NCBI GenBank assembly: GCA_938001865.1 | Contig: CALLAW010000065.1 | Coordinates: 1-33,603, forward strand | DNA length: 33,603 nucleotides | Direction of reading: 5' to 3' | DNA from: an uncultured Saprospiraceae bacterium | GTDB taxonomy: Bacteria > Bacteroidota > Bacteroidia > Chitinophagales > Saprospiraceae | Shown: positions 1-11,100 of the stretch, piece after piece | How the letters are laid out: each line of letters opens with the position of its first letter | Position numbering within the stretch: position 1 is the first letter of the stretch | Program-made: the position numbers and the translations under genes | The notes under the pieces: generated by a model | Told to the model about the DNA's origin: nothing | Databases searched by the model: none | What the model saw: only the letters and a program-made list of their open reading frames with translations

Positions 1-106
1 CAGCTATCTCTAAGATAACCCATATTTCTTCCAAATTGGGCTCGACAGGGTTCTGCTTTGAGAGAGAGCCACCATTACTTCCTCTACTCATACTTCCTCT
101 ACTCAC
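1..106 (-). CDS. Possible N-terminal part of an unknown protein, cut by the left window edge
   Basis: A minus-strand frame is open from a GTG at 106 or an ATG at 91 to the window edge. From the ATG it reads MSRGSNGGSLSKQNPVEPNL and continues with an acidic, hydrophobic stretch (EEIWVILEIA). An in-frame TAA lies just upstream of the GTG. A perfect 15-bp tandem duplication (76-90 and 91-105) covers the start, so the first five codons are repeated ((V/M)SRGS, MSRGS). I recognise no family. About 30 codons are visible, no promoter motif is obvious upstream, and the open frame could be chance. Confidence 0.35.
   Translation of the reverse strand, partial: MSRGSMSRGSNGGSLSKQNPVEPNLEEIWVILEIA
76..105. 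repeat. Perfect 15-bp tandem duplication
   Basis: The 15-mer TACTTCCTCTACTCA occurs twice without a gap (76-90, 91-105). Its length is a multiple of three, so on the minus strand it duplicates five codons at the start of the possible edge gene and leaves two alternative start codons, 15 bp apart. Confidence 0.85.
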
Positions 107-326
107 TGATATCCATTAGCTACTTGGAGTAGATGAGAAAACCCATTTCTTCTTCTATTTCTGTTATTCATTCCCCTCTTTTTTAATCAATCAGATGGTA
201 GTCCATTGTGATTCTAGTTCACATTGTTATGATCGATGGTCTTATGATCAAGGTGATTGATCATGGTTTATACTCAGATCCTCGTTATGTAGAATAGTGA
301 AGATTGTGACAATGATTGAATAGTAC

Positions 327-466
327 TTATATGCAATTACATATAATTACTCTGAGACCAACACATTTATATGCAATTACATATAATTATGTGAAAATTA
401 CTATATTTATATGTATTTACATATAATCATTAGTCGTTCATATAAATTATACGCAAAAACATATAA
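327..466. promoter_or_regulatory. Array of four 20-bp palindromic operators with exact 40-bp spacing, upstream of hipB
   Basis: Each site has the form TTATATG-N6-CATATAA. Site 1 (327-346) and site 2 (367-386) are identical, TTATATGCAATTACATATAA. Site 3 (407-426) has both arms perfect with a different centre (TATTTA). Site 4 (447-466) has a left arm changed to TTATACG and centre CAAAAA. Start-to-start distance is 40 bp each time. An additional CATATAA half-site lies at 439-445. Site 4 ends 3 bp before the hipB ATG at 470. HipB proteins are dimeric XRE repressors that bind palindromes in their own promoter, so these are probably autoregulatory operators. A weak -7-like TATATTTA (402-409) overlaps site 3, but no TTG sits at the right distance upstream, so I do not place the promoter. 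Confidence 0.85.
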
Positions 467-469
467 AAC

Positions 470-694
470 ATGGACCATTTACCTCAATTTGTTAAAAAGA
501 GAAGGAAGAAATTGAAACTTACTCAAGTAGAGCTTGCAGAAAAAGCTGGAGTTGGTCTTACAGTAATCAGAAAGATTGAACAGGGAAAAGAAAACCTAAG
601 CATGGCTAAGGTAAATCAAGTTCTAATAATGTTTGGTCATAAACTACAGCCAGTTAATATTAAAGATTATGAGGAAAGCACTAGTAAAGTATAA
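470..694 (+). CDS. hipB: HipB-like XRE-family antitoxin and autorepressor
   Basis: This 74-residue protein is almost entirely a Cro/C1-type helix-turn-helix. The pattern KLTQVELAEKAGVGLTVIRK followed by IEQGK, at about residues 15-38, is diagnostic. It is the short HipB form without a long C-terminal tail. The gene starts at ATG 470, directly after the fourth operator palindrome, and its end overlaps the start of hipS by 26 bp (669-694), so the three genes are probably one transcript. The expected role is DNA binding to the palindromes at 327-466 and assembly with HipS and HipT into a repressed complex. In known HipBST systems HipB contributes to neutralisation but is not the main antitoxin. 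The family is clear; the role in this organism is inferred from gene order. Confidence 0.88.
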   Translation: MDHLPQFVKKRRKKLKLTQVELAEKAGVGLTVIRKIEQGKENLSMAKVNQVLIMFGHKLQPVNIKDYEESTSKV

Positions 695-1010
695 CAATAT
701 AACAGCAGGGATACTTAGTGAAGAAAAGAATGGAGAGTACCAATTCGTGTACGATGAAAAATATGTGAAAAATTTTCCTGAAAAGTTTATCACATTTAAG
801 ATGCCTGTATCATCCCAACATTATAAGAGCAAAAGACTTTTTCCATTTTTTGACGGATTGATACCAGAAGGATGGTTACTCAACATTGCATCTAAAAGTT
901 GGAAGATAAAAAAGAATGATCGTATGGGATTACTGTTGGCCTGTTGTCAAAATGCCATAGGTGCAGTTACTATACATCCAATAAATAGTAAAACCGATGA
1001 AGAAGAATAA
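669..1010 (+). CDS. hipS: HipS-like stand-alone HipA N-terminal subdomain (antitoxin)
   Basis: This 113-residue protein matches the N-terminal subdomain of HipA kinases, encoded as a separate gene. Visible motifs are the opening MRKALVKYNNITAGIL, the central LFPFFDGLIPEGWLL near residues 54-70, and LLLACCQNAIGAV close to the end. I chose ATG 669 because it begins at the usual start of the domain and gives a normal overlap with hipB; the frame is also open upstream to a TTG at 633, but that adds only unrelated residues. It overlaps hipT by 14 bp (997-1010). In the E. coli O127:H6 HipBST system, HipS is the antitoxin that counteracts the HipT kinase; the same role is inferred here. Confidence 0.87.
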   Translation: MRKALVKYNNITAGILSEEKNGEYQFVYDEKYVKNFPEKFITFKMPVSSQHYKSKRLFPFFDGLIPEGWLLNIASKSWKIKKNDRMGLLLACCQNAIGAVTIHPINSKTDEEE

Positions 1011-1965
1011 GTGCCTGTACTGCTATGAAATATTATCTAAAGGAGAAATTGACTACCATGGTAGTTGTGCTAAAACTTTTTTCAATCAGGAAAAAATACC
1101 ACTATTGCCTTACAATTTTTCTGAGATGGAAAAACTTGCTAAAGAAGCTGCATTACAATCTGTGACAGTGCCAGGAGTACAACCTAAATTATCACTCGGT
1201 TGGATCAAATCTGAAAATGAAGATGGTTTCAGAGGACGTTTAACCATTATGGATGCCCTAGAGGGCCATTACATATTAAAACCTCAAAATACGAGCTATC
1301 CTGAAATGCCTGAGAATGAACATTTATCAATGAAACTCGCAGAACTATTCAATATAAAAGTTGTGCCCTCAAGCATGATACGACTCAAATCAGGTGAATT
1401 ATGTTATCTAACAAAACGCATTGATAGAGAAGCAAATGGCAATAAAATTCACATGATTGATTTTTTGCAAATAATGGAACTCGAAGACAAATACAAAGGC
1501 ACTATGGAACGATTGGGCAAGTTAATAGGCGAATTATCAGAAAACACTCTCTATGATAAATTGAGATTTTTTGAATTAGCACTGTTCAATTACATCATTG
1601 GAAATAATGATATGCATCTAAAGAACTTTTCAATGTTCAACTCAGATATTGGTTGGGTATTATCTCCAGCATACGACTTACTGAATGTGAAAATAATACT
1701 CCCAGAAGACAAAGAAGATACAGCAATAATGCTAGGTGGGAAAAAAGAGAATTTTAGCAAAATATACTTCGATAGATTCGGTGAAAATCTAAAATTGAAT
1801 AAAAAGCAAATTACAGCTGTCTATACGAGATTAAAAGGTTGGCGAATACAGGCTGAAGATCTTATTGGAAAATCATTTTTGTCCTCTGGCAATAAAATTA
1901 AATACCTAGATCAATTAGAAGAAAAAACAAATATATTCATCGGTAATAATGTGGTAAAACAATAG
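997..1965 (+). CDS. hipT: HipT-like serine/threonine kinase toxin (HipA family, lacks N-terminal subdomain)
   Basis: This 322-residue protein is a HipA-fold kinase without the N-subdomain-1 that hipS supplies. Near the N-terminus is a possible metal site, C6-x2-C9 and H21-x2-C24. The Gly-rich loop is VPGVQPKLSL (residues 58-67), preceded by S55-V-T57, which sits where E. coli HipT has its regulatory Ser-x-Ser. ATP-binding lysine is probably K95 (YILKPQ). Catalytic loop is GNNDMHLKN (D205, N210), and the metal-binding aspartate is D227 in SPAYDLL. All key kinase residues are present, so it should be active. HipA and HipT toxins phosphorylate aminoacyl-tRNA synthetases (GltX for HipA, TrpS for E. 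coli HipT); the target here cannot be read from sequence. It is the last gene of the operon. Confidence 0.92.
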   Translation: MKKNKCLYCYEILSKGEIDYHGSCAKTFFNQEKIPLLPYNFSEMEKLAKEAALQSVTVPGVQPKLSLGWIKSENEDGFRGRLTIMDALEGHYILKPQNTSYPEMPENEHLSMKLAELFNIKVVPSSMIRLKSGELCYLTKRIDREANGNKIHMIDFLQIMELEDKYKGTMERLGKLIGELSENTLYDKLRFFELALFNYIIGNNDMHLKNFSMFNSDIGWVLSPAYDLLNVKIILPEDKEDTAIMLGGKKENFSKIYFDRFGENLKLNKKQITAVYTRLKGWRIQAEDLIGKSFLSSGNKIKYLDQLEEKTNIFIGNNVVKQ

Positions 1966-2060
1966 CCAGCATTTGTAATCGAATCTGCTAAATAAATTAT
2001 CAATCTTTTATTCAATCGAGAATGTAGTAACTAAGCGTAGATAATAGCCCGACCAAAACT

Positions 2061-2093
2061 AAAAAAAAGAGCCCACAACTATTGTGAGCTCTT
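2061..2093 (-). terminator. Rho-independent terminator of the giant gene
   Basis: The arms AAGAGCCCACA (2067-2077) and TGTGAGCTCTT (2083-2093) pair over 11 bp with one C-A mismatch and a 5-nt loop. On the minus strand the hairpin is followed by eight U. It lies 45 bp beyond the stop codon at 2138. On the plus strand no U-run follows, so it does not obviously serve hipT. The space between hipT and the giant gene (1966-2137) shows nothing else. Confidence 0.85.
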
Positions 2094-2137
2094 CTTAAAC
2101 ATTATCTGTTAGTTATCAGCATCTACAACTCATCACC

Positions 2138-5100
2138 TTACTCAATAATCAACATCTTACCCTGCAACTCTTGATCGCCTATCTCGAGGGTATACGTAAT
2201 TACACCACGTGTATTGAGAGATTCTTGATCTATTGCGAGATCTGTGTTGCCTTGAGCTAATGATACTTCTTGTGTGAGTATCAGACTCCCAAGCGAATTG
2301 TAGAATCTCAACACTCCATCAGTTGCTTGAGGTGAAGTGATAGAGATCACTGTCTTATCCTTCCAAGGGTTAGGGTGATTACTCATCGCTATCTCTGTGA
2401 CTGATACTGCATCCTTCTGCTCTAGTCTCAACTCTCTCACTTGGAGATTATCTCCATGATATGACTCACTATCCAATCCTTCAGAGATCGCAAGTTGTGA
2501 GAGACCATCAGTATTCACCTTGAAGAGATAGTCTGATGCTGTTGCATCAAATCCATCAACATGATGATATGAGATATTGAGTATCTGTCCATCATAGTGA
2601 TAGTGATCAGTGCTAAACTCTGGTAGAGGAGATGTCAACTCTGTAAATCCAGGGCCCACTGCAATACTCATCTGTAGACCATAGATCAGATCATCCGACT
2701 CTGTAGAGAGTATGTACTCTCCGCTATCCATCTCTTCATATCTGATGACTTGTGCTATTTGCCCACGAGCTATACTCTCACCACTTTGAGCTTGACTCAG
2801 ATAAGATCCATTGACATCACCAGTCTTAATAGCGATGAAGTCAGTCACCATATCATGCGTCAAGAATGGGATCTGATAAGTCTCACTAAGCGTAGGTGCC
2901 CATGGATAACTCGGGTCGACAAACTGGTGAGCCTCATCTATAAATCTCCAACTCGAATTATCTAAGAATGTGTCGTTGATCTCGAGGATCAGCTTCCTGA
3001 TCGCTACCATATCTGATGAAGTCACTGACTTACTACTATTGGCATCTGCTGCGATGAGGTAGTATGGTGACTCTATCGGTTGGAGGTTGAGGATGTGTCT
3101 CTGTATCAAGATGATATCTAACGTACTCACTCCCAATCGATGATTCGTATCTAAGTATGGTACTACCTGGTATGAGCCACCCATTGGCATCTCATCAAAG
3201 GCAAATATTCCAGTCTCATCTGACAAGGTAAATTGATCACCATTGATCAATGTCACCTCAACTGAGTCGACTGGCACATCAGTAACTGTACGCATCTCAC
3301 CGGTAATCCTTGCAAGCATAGACTCACTTGGATCACAGATCTCTACCCCATTATTATCCTGAACGATAACGGTCGTCTCGCAGAACGCTTGATTGCCATT
3401 GGCATCAGTCAACCACAATTGTACTGCTTGGGTGCCGATATCAGCACAGTCGAAGTACATCACATCATCAGTCGGATCATCGCTAAAGCTAAATCCAAAG
3501 GTATAGGATGATCCACAAGGGTGGTCACTGCCTGCATCGAGGTCTACTGCCCACAACTCTGCTGTCTCAGTATTCTCACTGACATTTGCGACAAGCGTGA
3601 CGATTACTCCTGACTCACACTTAGGACTCGGTGGAGTATTATCTAGTACCGTGATGAGGTATGTGCAGATGTCCGTATTGTTACATCCATCACTTACAGT
3701 CCAAGTGACCTGATGCATCCCTACTGGCATCTCTATGTTGAATGTAGAAGTCGTGCCCGCCTCGTCTTCTGAGCCATCAATACCAAAGTCTATGGTATAA
3801 GTCCAGATCAGATCAGCTGCATCAGTACAGTCATCTGTCGCTGTATGACCTAGACTCACTACTCCTCCTGAGCAATCATCTGATGTGGTCTCTACGATCA
3901 CATCTTCGCAAGTACCAGCGATGACTGGCGCTATCGAGTTAGTGACTTTGATCGTCTGGATGTGTTCGTAGATTTCAAATCCATCGTCTGTCGTCACACA
4001 CCAATTGAGCACCTGCCAAGTCCTTCTGATCTTGTAGCAAGTATTGGCTCCAGACGATACTTCGAATATCTCATCTGTATGATTCATCCCTAGTAAGCTA
4101 CACTGACCATCCGCGAACGAAGGGTAACCATTAGCTGGAGGTAGATCATCTGGAGAGAGGTTGAGTATATTACATTCATCATCTATCTCGATATCCATAG
4201 GCCATACAATATCATCCTCAGATACGACATCTGGTGATTGGAGTGTAATCGTCTGGACACAAGTCTGACCAGTCTCAGTGACTGTCCATGTCCGAGTAAT
4301 CTCACCAAGATTACAGTCAGATAAGTCACCAATGTCATCCACATAAGTCGCATCTAAGTGAGAGCAGACTGACTCTACTGCTGGCTGCCCCGTAATCGCA
4401 AGATTGGTATAATCTTCATCACAGGTCAATATCACATCATGCGGACATTGGAAGTCAGGTATCGTCTTATCAAAGACATTGATAGGGACCATACACTCGT
4501 TGAAGTGATCACCTGCTGTACCGAAGACGCCATCATAATCTGCATCATCCCATACTCTCATCACGACCATGACTGGACTATTCGCCACATCTTCACAACA
4601 GAATGTCACAAAGTCTCCTGGGACCAAATCATCACCATTGACACAGTCTGCATCCATTCTATAGAGTTGTCTATAGATATCTGTACAAGCATCGAATGAT
4701 CCATCATCTATTGACTCTGGATACATCTTAGCGAGTCCACTACTAGACAGTGAGACGTTGATGTCAAAGTCACAGATGACATTAGGGATAGTCTCATCAA
4801 GGACTTGGATTTCAAATTGGCATTCTGCAAAGTTGCTACACTGATCTTTGACCTTCATCTTGACGGTATGTGATCCAGTCGTGATATTGCGGAGATAGTA
4901 CTGACCACTGCCTGGAGGACTTTGGTATACTGTACCAGGTGTCACTGTGATCGTTGTATCCTTGACAGTCCCACAAGCATCAGATACGCTTGGCAGATAA
5001 TCATTGAGATAGATGTCTTGCAAGCAATCGTGTGTGCCAGCATTGACTGTAATCACCTCTGGACAATCCTCGAAGATCGGTGGTCGACTATCTAGTACTT

Positions 5101-8100
5101 TGATAGACTGATAATGCTCTATCGGATTGACAAATGGTATGATCGGGTCACACATATCTCTGATCAACCACGTCCTGATGATCTCATAACTCCCTTCGCA
5201 ATTGAAGAGGATCTGATCATCCCAATTCCAGAAATGCGAACATAATCCCTCTCCTGTCTCATAGACTGGAATACCACCAAGGAGTGGATAACCAGTATGC
5301 TCAGGATGGAGCAATGTCGGATCATCCTCTATCTCTGTACATGTATAAGTCTCTGTCAAGATGATATCATCTGGATAGACTACAGTCTCCAGGTCAAAAT
5401 CAGTAATCGTAATAGTCTGTACACACGTAATCGTATTGTTAGACTCATCAGTTACTGTCCATGTTCTTTCTATTGTAGCGACAGGGTCGTCACACATCGT
5501 CTGCTCGATATAATCATCTTCATAAGAGAAGTAGATCTCTTGCTCACATGACATGACCTCTGGCATACCTGTGATCTCAGGGATAAATGCCATATTACAC
5601 TCGATGATAGTATCTGGAGGGCAGACTACATCTGGGATGAGTTTACTCTCCACATTGAGATATCCCCAACAGCAATTGCCACTATCTTCTTCACAGCTCT
5701 CACATATTTCGACTACGATCTGTTGGCCGATATGTGCTTCGGTGACGATATTAGTTCCGTCTGCTGATGTCCCTATGACATTGTCCCACTGATCTGTCAA
5801 GGTGACACAGAAGTCATCAAGACATCCATAACCCTCATCAGTCAACATGATGTCTGCAGTTATAGTCACCATACAATCAGCATCAAGCGAGAGATTGACA
5901 TCTGCAATACATGAGAGTTGTCCTCCTGAGACCTCATTGGGATTAGGGAGTACTGTCACCTCAAATGTACACTTCGATTCATTACCAGAGGCGTCAGTCA
6001 CGACAAGACAGATATCATGTACTCCCTCCACTAAGCCATCCTCAAATGGTGGCTCGTAGGCAAAGTCAACACCAGGGCACTGATCTGTAAATCCAGGTAA
6101 TGGAAGCGCAGATACTGGTACTGTACAATCATCATTCTGAAGGAATAGAGTGACATCTGGACATGCAGCAATCACTGGATCCTCTACATCACACACTTCT
6201 ATCTCAAACGAACATTGAGATTGATTGCCATACTGATCTACAAGCGTGTAGACGATAAGAGTTGTCCCTACCTCAAAGTACTCAGTAGCGGTACTTCCAC
6301 CAATGACATCTCCATTGACAGGTAATACGATATCATCTGCTGACGAGTACTCGACTGAGATACCACCTTCGCAGCAGTTGTCCCAGAATACTGGATGATC
6401 CCAAGTATAGGCTGCACCACACTGATCTAAGTCATTGTCAAGTTTGACATCGACTTGAGCATAAGGGACATGTTCTAAGATTTGGAGTTCGACATTGCTT
6501 AGCATTGCTATCCCAGCACTTGACTTCTCTAGATGGAGGGTCCATGTACCGAGTGACGATTCATTGAAGTATGCCTTGAATGACTCGAGAGGTTCATACT
6601 CCAATCCATTTCCGAGAGGGTCACACAGTACTGTACTGAGATTATCGACAGCATTCTGATCAAATGTCACATCGATATCAGCCATACCACTACACATCCC
6701 ACCGAAGAGTTGGACAGTAGTCCCACTCGGACTTGTCAGATAGCCTGACAAAGCACCTGCATCTGCGATCATCACTTGTAAGTCAGAGAGTATCACAGTA
6801 CCAACATTCACATCATCTGACACGATGAAGTCAATCATGGTACATGTCTCTCCATCTATATTTTGCGGAAGCGTAGTCATGGATGTCAGTGTATCGTACA
6901 TAGCGCATGATGGCACTTCTATATCCTGTATCGTGACATCGAAGCTACACTCTACGATCGATGGCACTCCCTCTTGGAGTCCAACAGTCGTACCATTGTC
7001 AGTAGTCACTGCTAAGTCAGGATTGGATGTCCCATATGATCCTACGAAGCAACTCTCAGCTACTACAAAGTCATCAGCTTCATCATGATCACAGACATAG
7101 ATTCTATAGATATCTTCTCCTACAAGGTTACCTGCAAATGTATAACTCGTCGAGCTATAACCATTGATAGATACTCCATCAATCACTCGTCCGACTAAGC
7201 TGATATAATATCCAGCAGGACTACCCACAGCAATCGGAGTAAAGTCTTGAGTGATCACTCCACCGACTGGGATGGTTGTACCATTAGCCAGATTGTAGCT
7301 CTCTGGTGTCGTACCTTCTCTGACTACATTGAGGCATGAGACATCAACTGTCGCAGGACCGATATTACCAATCTCGACACCTGAGATCACACCGTCTTGG
7401 ATGATCTCTGTGATCAATATCAGTGGTTGGTCTATTGCTTGGTATGTGACAGTGCTCGTCCCAGTTGGGAAGAACTCTCCACTCGCATCATCAAATCCAT
7501 CAGCAATGATAGTCCCATCTTGGACGATCTCATACTTCACTACAAGGTTATCAGGACAGTTATCTGTGATATCAAATGGTGCAATCGCATCTATCACTGC
7601 TCCACAGACTCCTGGATCTGTCACTGTCATCGTATCGATTGGACAGCTGATCGTAGGTGGTGTGTGGAAGTCATTGACGATGATCTTTATCTCACATGAG
7701 GAGACATTACCACAGTCATCTTCTGCTTCGTATGTCAAGATTGTCAACCCTACTGGGAAGAGGTCTCCTGTACTCAATCCTGTATCATCTACTTGAGTGA
7801 TCGTGATCTCGCCACATGCGTCTTCTGCAAGAGGTCCTGAGTAATTGACATATGAGCTACACCATCCAGCTGGGGCATCTACGATTACCGGTGGCGGACA
7901 GAATGTAAACTCTGGTGGTGTCACATCCCCTATTCCAAATCTATTCGTAAAGCTCTCAGCATTGCCACAGTCGTCTGTAGCTGTAAAGGTTACATCTACA
8001 AATCGTGAGAATCCACAAATAATGACCCAATTATCAGGATGATAGTCATTCCTCCAAGTGAACTGGCTACAGTCATCTGTTGCTGTTGCGCCAGCATGAT

Positions 8101-11100
8101 CCTCTAACCAGAAATCAAACTCAGGATAATTATCACCTCGTGGATCACACTCCTCCATCAGCATATCAGCTCCAGCTACGATTGCTGGTGCAGTAGTATC
8201 TTCTATCGTGAAGATGGCCTCAGATGTAGAGACATTGCCACACTCATCTGCAACAGTAAATCTATACGTCTGAATATTAGTCACAGAGCAAGTCTCTTCT
8301 ATGGTAATCAAGTCAAACTCCCATACGAGATCACCGCAGTCATCCATTGCCAAGGCTTCCCCCTGACCATTCAGGAATGCAGCGAGATCTGCTTCATTGC
8401 CCATACCATCACACTCTACAGTCATATTCATAGCCTCAGGTAAGATGGTAGGAGACGTTGTATCCTCTATGATAAATGATGCAATCGTCGATGCTGATTC
8501 ATTACCACAATCATCCGTGGTTGCAAATTCGTAGATATAAGTGACAGTCTCTCCGCAGCCCTCAATCGTACTGACTAAGATCGGTATATTCCAAGTGAAT
8601 GGACTACAGATATCATCTGCTTCGGCATCGCCATTGGCATCTAACCATGCTTGAAGTGCTGCGATATTGCCATCTCCATCACACTCGACTGTCAAGTCAG
8701 TAGATGGTCTAGTAATCATCGGAGGCGTCTCATCGATCACAGTCACAGTTGCAGTCGTCACATCAGAATTACCACATGCATCCGTTGCCGTAAATGTCAC
8801 TAAGGCACTTCCTGTAAACTCTGAACATCCACCCTCTAAAGCTACGAAGTCATTGGTATAACTAATCAGACTACAATCGTCCTCAGCATCTGCACCACCA
8901 ACATTGACTAACCATGAGTTGATCGCATCCAATGGATCCATATCACCTCTACACTCTAGTGTCAGGTCACTTGCTGGTACTTCAAAGGTTGGTGCCTCAG
9001 TATCTTCTATTGTAAGTGTAGCACTCGTCTCACTTGTATTACCACACTCGTCTGCGACGGTAAATGTGACCGTGATACTTCCTTGACCCTCACATGCACC
9101 CATGTCTACCATTCCATAGTCATTGGACCAAGTCAGATTGCCACACCCATCTCTGGCTATAGCTCCACCATTATTGTTGATCCAGTTGAGGAGTTGAGCT
9201 ACATTATCAGAGCCATTGCACTCAATCACCATATCTATGGCTGGAGTGGTGATGGCCGGTACTGTAGTATCTTCAAGACCATAGTCGGCCAATGCTGTAG
9301 TAGTGTTACCACACTCATCTGTCGCTGTGAAGAGGTAAGTCTCTGTCAGCGTATTGCCGCAGCCACTTATGGTATTCCACAACTCTACTGTGATGATCGG
9401 CGTACCACATAAGTCAGAACTCGTCGCTTGAGCTATCCAATCTGTGACACCTACTCCGATGGCTTCACACTCTTCGACTAAGTCAGTAGGAGCTGCCAAC
9501 TCTGGTGGTGTAGTATCTTGGATGATTATCAAGGCGACGGCAGTACTTACATTGCCGCATTCGTCAGTGGCTATGAATGTGTATGGAGTCGTCGTCGTAT
9601 TGCCACAAGTCATCTCTTCTTCACCCTCTGTGTTAGTCCATGTCACACTTCCGCATGCGTCAGTAGCCATCGCTCCACCATTAGCATCTAACCAAGCGAC
9701 GATAGCGAGATCATTATCTGCATCATTACACTCTAAGATGAGATCCACTGGTAGAGGATCGATCACTGGTGGTGTCGTATCTGCTATAGTAATCGTTGCT
9801 GTATCCATATCGACATTGCCACAGGCGTCCGTTGCCGTAAATGTGTAAGTCGTCACAGAGGTCATTCCACAACTTGGCACAACATCAGTAGTCGCTACGA
9901 CTGTGACATTCACATCACAGACATCAAAGACCATATAGTCATTTTCCCAGGCTGAGATGATTGCAGCATTGTCTCCATTGCCACACTCAAGTACGAGGTC
10001 AGCTGGTGCTGTAATCTCAGGTTCTACTGTATCTACTATCGTGAAGGTTGCAGTAGTCTCACTCAAATTGCCACAGGCATCTGTGGCAGTAAAAGTGACA
10101 TCAAGTCCTCCTGTCGCAGCACAGGCATCAGTAACCATAGTGGTATAATCATTAGTCCATTGAAGGTCAGAACAGATGTCAGTCGCTACAGCTCCTCCAT
10201 TATTCGCCAACCAACCGATGATCGCATCAGTATTACCTATACCATCACATACAACTGTCATATCCATAGCTGGAGTTGTGATACTTGGCAGTGTTGTATC
10301 TTCTATCGTAAATGTTTCCACGCAAGTGGTAGTGTTGCCTGCAAGATCCTCTGCTGTAAATTCGTAGACGAGGGACTCAGTGCCACCACATCCACTAATC
10401 GTATTGATTACTGCATTGGTAATTGTCACTGTTGCATCACAGTTATCTGTAGCACTGACTGTCGCAAGCCAAGCTGTCAAGTCAGTCGTATTGGCTGCTC
10501 CATCACACTCTACGATCATTGGTGTCGGACAAGTGATTTGAGGTGCTTCACAATCTTCTACCAAGACATCAAAGCAGCATGTATCGGTATTGCCATTTTC
10601 GTCGGTAATCGTATAGCATACTTCACTCAATCCGAGTGGGAAGACTTCGCCAGAGGCATCATCATCACCATCTGCGATCAACTCACCAGTGATCTCATAT
10701 GTAATCGTGTAAGGACAATTCTCTATACTCGTCGATGGACCTATATCTACACTCTCCCAAGCACATGTCATCTCGTCTGTGCATGCCACCACTGTATTAG
10801 ATGGACAGAGAATGGTAGGGATATCAGAATCCAATACGATGATATCATAAGTACAGACGGCTGTGTTACCACAATCATCTGTCGCTGTGAATTCTAGAGT
10901 TGTTACCCCGATTGGGAACTCTGTACCTGGTGCTAGCCCTCCTGTCTGCAGTACCTCTGCTTGGACATCACACTCATCCAGTGCCACAGGTGTAGAGAAG
11001 ATTGGGAAGGCCCCACACACATCTACATCTGCATTGATTGTCAATGGTGCCGTCGGGCAATTGACAAAGTATGGATCAGTCGAGTCATTCATTGTGATTG

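Noticed and set aside
227-263. Cluster of TTATGATC and TGATCA motifs upstream of the hip operators
   Set aside because: The copies are few and short, the spacing is irregular, and they do not match the operator palindrome. Chance in AT-rich DNA is enough.
633-668. Upstream TTG as the start of hipS
   Set aside because: It would add residues without similarity to HipA N-terminal domains and lengthen the overlap with hipB. ATG 669 begins exactly where the domain normally starts.
633-1965. hipS and hipT as a frameshifted, broken hipA
   Set aside because: Each part has its own ATG and complete motifs, the overlaps are short, and the kinase begins with a Cys/His segment not found inside HipA. This fits the natural HipBST layout better than a recent frameshift.
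10160-10897. Long plus-strand open frame of 245 codons inside the giant gene
   Set aside because: It lies antisense to the Ig units, has low-complexity Cys/His/Ile-rich composition and resembles no family. Such antisense frames recur along the whole array because the sense codons repeat.
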